64,000 bases of DNA from Mycolicibacterium crocinum (GTDB taxonomy: Bacteria; Actinomycetota; Actinomycetes; Mycobacteriales; Mycobacteriaceae): contig NZ_CP092362.2 in NCBI RefSeq assembly GCF_022370635.2, forward strand, positions 5,828,001 through 5,892,000, written 5' to 3'. Positions 60,746 through 64,000 of the stretch are shown here, piece after piece. Below the pieces are notes generated by a model. That model was given only the letters and a program-made list of their open reading frames with translations, ran no database searches and was not told where the DNA came from. Position 1 is the stretch's first letter; every line of letters begins with the position of its first letter. A program made the position numbers and the translations under genes.

Positions 60746-61608
60746 CAGGCCACGCCGATCAATTGCAGGTACGCGTCCTCGAGCGTCGGCCTGGTGACGG
60801 TCAGCTGCGCCAATTCGGTGCCATCAGCGGAACGCTGCCGGATGAACTCGGTGGGGTGGTCGGTGTGCTCCACTCGCCACCGGCCATCCTCCAGCCACTG
60901 CACGGTCGCTGCTGTGTTCACGTGTGCGGTCAGCCGTGCCGGAGAATCCACCGCCGCGACGCGGCCGGCGGCCACGACCGCGACCCGGTCCGCCAGCGCT
61001 GCGGCCTCCTCCAGGTAGTGGGTCGTCAGCAGGATGGTGGTGCCGTCACTGGCCAGGAGCCTGATGAGATCCCAGAACTGGCGCCGAGCTTCGGGGTCGA
61101 ATCCTGTGGTCGGCTCGTCGAGGAAGAGAAGTTCCGGCTGGGCGATGATGCCCAGCGCAACGTCGAGCCTGCGTCGTTGCCCGCCGGACAGGTTCCTGAC
61201 CCGCGTCCCCGAACTCGACGCCAGCCCGACGAGCTCGAGGAGCTCATCGGGTACCCGAGACCGCCGCTCGCCGTAGCACTTCGCGAACATGCCCACGGTC
61301 TCCGACACTGTGAGCACGCCGAAGTCGCTGGTCTCCTGCAGCACGATGCCGATCCTCGCGCGCCAGCTGCGGCCGGCATCCGCGGGATCTTCACCCAGAA
61401 CGCTGACCCGTCCGGAGTCGCGTTTCCGATGGCCTTCGAGGATTTCAATGGTGGTCGACTTGCCTGCTCCGTTGGGCCCGAGGATCGCGAAGATCTCGCC
61501 GCGCGCGACGTCGAGATCGAGGTCGCGGACGGCCTGCACTCGTCCGTAAGCCTTCGACAAGCCGCGTACGTGGACGGCGGGCGCGGTTGCCGAGGGTGAT
61601 GCGGTCAC
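60745..61608 (-). CDS. ABC transporter ATP-binding protein (DrrA-like)
   Basis: 287 residues from GTG at 61608. Walker A is GPNGAGKST (about residues 46-54), the signature is NLSGGQRRRLDVA, Walker B is LLFLDEPTTGFDPEA and the H-loop LLTTHYLEEAAAL. The DrrA-type C terminus is present. The start is in a GTGA overlap with the polyketide synthase stop. It powers the permease in the next gene. Confidence 0.93.
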   Translation of the reverse strand: MTASPSATAPAVHVRGLSKAYGRVQAVRDLDLDVARGEIFAILGPNGAGKSTTIEILEGHRKRDSGRVSVLGEDPADAGRSWRARIGIVLQETSDFGVLTVSETVGMFAKCYGERRSRVPDELLELVGLASSSGTRVRNLSGGQRRRLDVALGIIAQPELLFLDEPTTGFDPEARRQFWDLIRLLASDGTTILLTTHYLEEAAALADRVAVVAAGRVAAVDSPARLTAHVNTAATVQWLEDGRWRVEHTDHPTEFIRQRSADGTELAQLTVTRPTLEDAYLQLIGVA

Positions 61609-64000
61609 GGTAGAGCCTCGCCCGCATCCGGTTGCGTCTGTTCTTCCAATTGCGCCAGGAGTTCCTGCAATTCGGCATCCGAAAGTTCGGCCATCAGTCG
61701 GTCCAGCTCGTCGTCGACGTCTGCGGGTTCGGCGACCGGTGCTCCTTCCGGCGGCGCCGGGGCCGCCTCACCGTGAATGAAGTGCAGCTCGGTGAGCACC
61801 CGATCGGCCAGCGAGTTCACGCTGACGCCGCGGAGTATCTCGAGGACGGGCAGGTCGATCGAGAAGGTCATGTTGATCCGCACCCGGAATTCCATCGCCA
61901 TCATGGAGTCCAGGCCGATATCGTCGAGTTGGTCGTCCGGCTCGAAATCATCGATAGCACAATCGAATACCGTTGCGACGATCTGACGCAGATGATCCGC
62001 GATCACGGCGCGCCGGTCGGCCTCGGGGGTTGCCGCGAGCAACATCAGTACCGAGCCGTCGGCGTCACCGTCTGCAGTAGCCGTCTCGGATGTGCCGAGT
62101 TCGGCGAACATCATCGGCAGGCGGCCACCCAGGCCGGCCTGACGCGCCCGGCCCCAGTCGGCGCTGATGGCGACGACATTCGGCGGCTGTTGGTTGATGA
62201 GCCGATCGAGGATCAGTGCACCCACCGCGGGCGTGATCAGTTCGATTCCTCGCTTGGCATAGAGCTTTTCCAAGTTGAGCTCTTCCACCATGCCGACCGA
62301 CCAGGGCCCCCAGCCGATGGTGAGTGCGGGCAGGCCCTGCGCCCGGCGGTAGTGGGCGAACGCATCGAGGAAGGCGTTGGCCGCCGCGTAGTTGCCCTGT
62401 CCTGGCGAGGCGATCGTCGATCCGGCCGAGCCGAACATCACGAAGAATTCCAGGTCGTGGTCTCTGAACGCGTCGTGCAGCACCCGGGTCCCGGTGACCT
62501 TGGGCGCCATCACCGCGGCGAAGTCGGCTTCGCTGGTGTTGACCAGCAGTTGGTCATTGACCGATCCGGCGGCGTGCACGATTCCTCGCACGGGCCTGCC
62601 GCCACTGCGGGTGTGGTCCCGCAACCATGCGGCCACCTGGTCTCGGTCGGCGACATCGACACTGGCAGTGGCGATCTGGACGCCCAGCCGTTCGATCTCA
62701 TCGATCGTCTCCGAGGGGACGGCCCCGCGGCTCAGCAAGGTGATGTGCCGGGCTCCGCGCTCGGCGAGGTAGGTGGCGACCACGCGCCCGAGGGCTCCGG
62801 ACCCACCGGTGACGACGTACGTGGCATCCCGGGTGAGCTTGGTGGGGAACGGCCGCGTCAGCTGGTCGCACGGCCGCAGACGAGGAACGAATGTCGCGCG
62901 GCCGCGGATGGCGATCTGGTCTTCGGCCGCTCCGTCGAGAATGTGTTCACAGATGCGCGCGGCGGTGTGGGCGTGATCGTCAGCGGTGTCGATGTCGATC
63001 AGCCCGCCCCAGTGCTCGGGCATCTCTTGGTGACCGATCACGCGACCGAGACCCCACAGCGCCGCCTGCTCGACCCCGCGCAGCTCGGTTCCTGGTGCGG
63101 GTTGCGCATTCCCGGTGACCAGATAGAGCCGCGGCTTCCTGGTGGTGTCCTGCGCGGCAACGGCTTTGACCAGTCGCAGCGCGGCGAGGACGCCGAGCCG
63201 GTGTTGGTCGTGGACGGTGATTGTCTCGCTGATGTCCAACGGCCAGCAGTCCACGATCCCGTCGACGCCGTCGTCATGGGCGAGCAGCGCGGTGAAGTCG
63301 GTGTCGTTGGCGTCGTGGCGGACCGTGACTACCCGGTGGCCGCGGCTGCGCAGCCCGTCGGCGAGTGATGCGCCGACACCGGTGTCGTCGATGAGGATCA
63401 GCCACGACTGGGGTTCGCCCGCTGCGGTGTCCCCATGCACACCGTCGCCGATGGGACGCCATTCAATGTTGCTGAGCCCCTTGTCGATTCGGTCGGGTGA
63501 CATTCGCGCCGACGCGCTCAGCGATTGGACAGCGAAGCCCTCGATGACGGCGAGGGGCTGGCCGGCCGACCCGGTGATCGTGAGGTCGCAGTCGACCTGC
63601 TCCCTCGTTACCGACACGACGTGCACGTGGACGGTCATGGCCGGCTCGGGTGCACCGTAGACCGCACAGCGCCGAATCCGGGTGGGCAGGAACGGGTCCT
63701 CGTTCTCTTCCTGGCCGAGGAACGGCGCGCCGAACAGCGCCTGGAATGCACCGTCGATGAGGGCGGGATGGAACCGGAACCGCGAAAGCTCATCGCCGAT
63801 GGAGTCGGGAACCGCGATATCGGCGGTGGCCCAGTCCTCGCCGGCCGTCACCCCACGCACGGTTCGGAACGCGTCGCCATAGTCGAACCCGATGGACTCG
63901 GTACGGAGGTAGAACTCCTCACCGCTGATCGACACGACCGGCTCGGAACTGTCCACGGCGGCCTGCGGCTGGGGCGCGGGTGGCAAGACGTTGAGTTCCG
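61605..64000 (-). CDS. Type I polyketide synthase, C-terminal part (DH-KR-ACP; partial)
   Basis: At least 798 codons are visible, and the N-terminal side is beyond the right edge. From the edge: the C half of the dehydratase (DYGDAFRTVRGV, FHPALIDGAFQALF, catalytic Asp in HPALID), a ketoreductase (TGGSGALGRVVATYLAERGA; catalytic region with NYAAANAFLDAFA; SVNDQLL in place of the LDD motif) and an ACP with the phosphopantetheine serine in IGLDSMMAMEFR. The acidic helical end (LMAELSDAELQELLAQLEEQ) looks like a docking segment. No thioesterase is in this gene, so the product may be released elsewhere. Confidence 0.92.
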   Translation of the reverse strand, partial: ELNVLPPAPQPQAAVDSSEPVVSISGEEFYLRTESIGFDYGDAFRTVRGVTAGEDWATADIAVPDSIGDELSRFRFHPALIDGAFQALFGAPFLGQEENEDPFLPTRIRRCAVYGAPEPAMTVHVHVVSVTREQVDCDLTITGSAGQPLAVIEGFAVQSLSASARMSPDRIDKGLSNIEWRPIGDGVHGDTAAGEPQSWLILIDDTGVGASLADGLRSRGHRVVTVRHDANDTDFTALLAHDDGVDGIVDCWPLDISETITVHDQHRLGVLAALRLVKAVAAQDTTRKPRLYLVTGNAQPAPGTELRGVEQAALWGLGRVIGHQEMPEHWGGLIDIDTADDHAHTAARICEHILDGAAEDQIAIRGRATFVPRLRPCDQLTRPFPTKLTRDATYVVTGGSGALGRVVATYLAERGARHITLLSRGAVPSETIDEIERLGVQIATASVDVADRDQVAAWLRDHTRSGGRPVRGIVHAAGSVNDQLLVNTSEADFAAVMAPKVTGTRVLHDAFRDHDLEFFVMFGSAGSTIASPGQGNYAAANAFLDAFAHYRRAQGLPALTIGWGPWSVGMVEELNLEKLYAKRGIELITPAVGALILDRLINQQPPNVVAISADWGRARQAGLGGRLPMMFAELGTSETATADGDADGSVLMLLAATPEADRRAVIADHLRQIVATVFDCAIDDFEPDDQLDDIGLDSMMAMEFRVRINMTFSIDLPVLEILRGVSVNSLADRVLTELHFIHGEAAPAPPEGAPVAEPADVDDELDRLMAELSDAELQELLAQLEEQTQPDAGEALP

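Noticed and set aside
61632..63368. 578-codon plus-strand frame antisense to the polyketide synthase
   Set aside because: Shadow frame; the minus strand has DH, KR and ACP motifs.

Overview
The window looks like a chromosomal segment of a fast-growing mycobacterium (Mycolicibacterium-like). The evidence is high GC, frequent GTG starts and 4-base start/stop overlaps, two MmpL transporters with one MmpS, a PknH-sensor-type lipoprotein, F420-type LLM oxidoreductases, a fused HadA/HadB-type dehydratase, several FadE and SDR genes, and a modular type I polyketide synthase with Drr-like ABC genes. I saw no tRNA, rRNA, insertion sequence or CRISPR array. Both edges cut a gene (cupin at the left, polyketide synthase at the right).

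1-7.1 kb (mostly minus strand): an apparent operon of large LuxR regulator, ECF sigma factor, SDR and cupin; then an NmrA-like protein, a secreted cutinase-like esterase and a KstR-like TetR regulator. 7.2-13.6 kb (plus): a catabolic-looking set of two amidohydrolase-2 proteins around a double-length acyl-CoA dehydrogenase, followed by a small protein, an SDR and an alpha/beta hydrolase. 13.7-19.5 kb: a nitroreductase, a coupled L,D-transpeptidase/DUF1906 pair on the minus strand, then a TetR regulator followed by mmpL. 19.6-29.9 kb: small unknown genes, prfC (RF3), a lipoprotein, three SDR/LysR/MFS units, and the fused MaoC dehydratase.

29.9-39.9 kb is the most striking region. It holds a CheB esterase, a CheR methyltransferase, a CHASE3-type/GAF hybrid kinase with three receiver domains and a receiver-GAF-PAS-GGDEF-EAL protein in one tight minus-strand operon, with a divergent GAF-EAL-PAS-GGDEF protein. 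No CheA, CheW, chemoreceptor or flagellar gene is present, so this looks like a signalling and cyclic-di-GMP island rather than chemotaxis.

40-47.8 kb: a small membrane protein, mmpS-mmpL (minus), two LLM oxidoreductases, an unknown gene and an epimerase. 47.8-58.6 kb: an acyl-CoA dehydrogenase with an EXPERA-like membrane protein, DedA, a hemerythrin-led trio, paired Gdx-type SMR exporters with an acyltransferase, a phospholipase D, and a MarR-thioesterase-flavoprotein operon. 58.5-64 kb (minus): polyketide synthase, ABC ATPase, ABC permease and antiporter, all overlapping or nearly so, read as a synthesis-and-export operon.

In the non-coding DNA, a GACCGTAC/GTACC-type sequence recurs upstream of the tetR, mmpL and mmpS genes, which suggests one regulator for two MmpL loci 25 kb apart. 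A 62-nt palindromic element occurs twice, about 33 kb apart, just after stop codons. A long hairpin lies at 20.15-20.22 kb, and a 41-nt similar sequence occurs at 28.8 and 37.6 kb on either side of the signalling operon.
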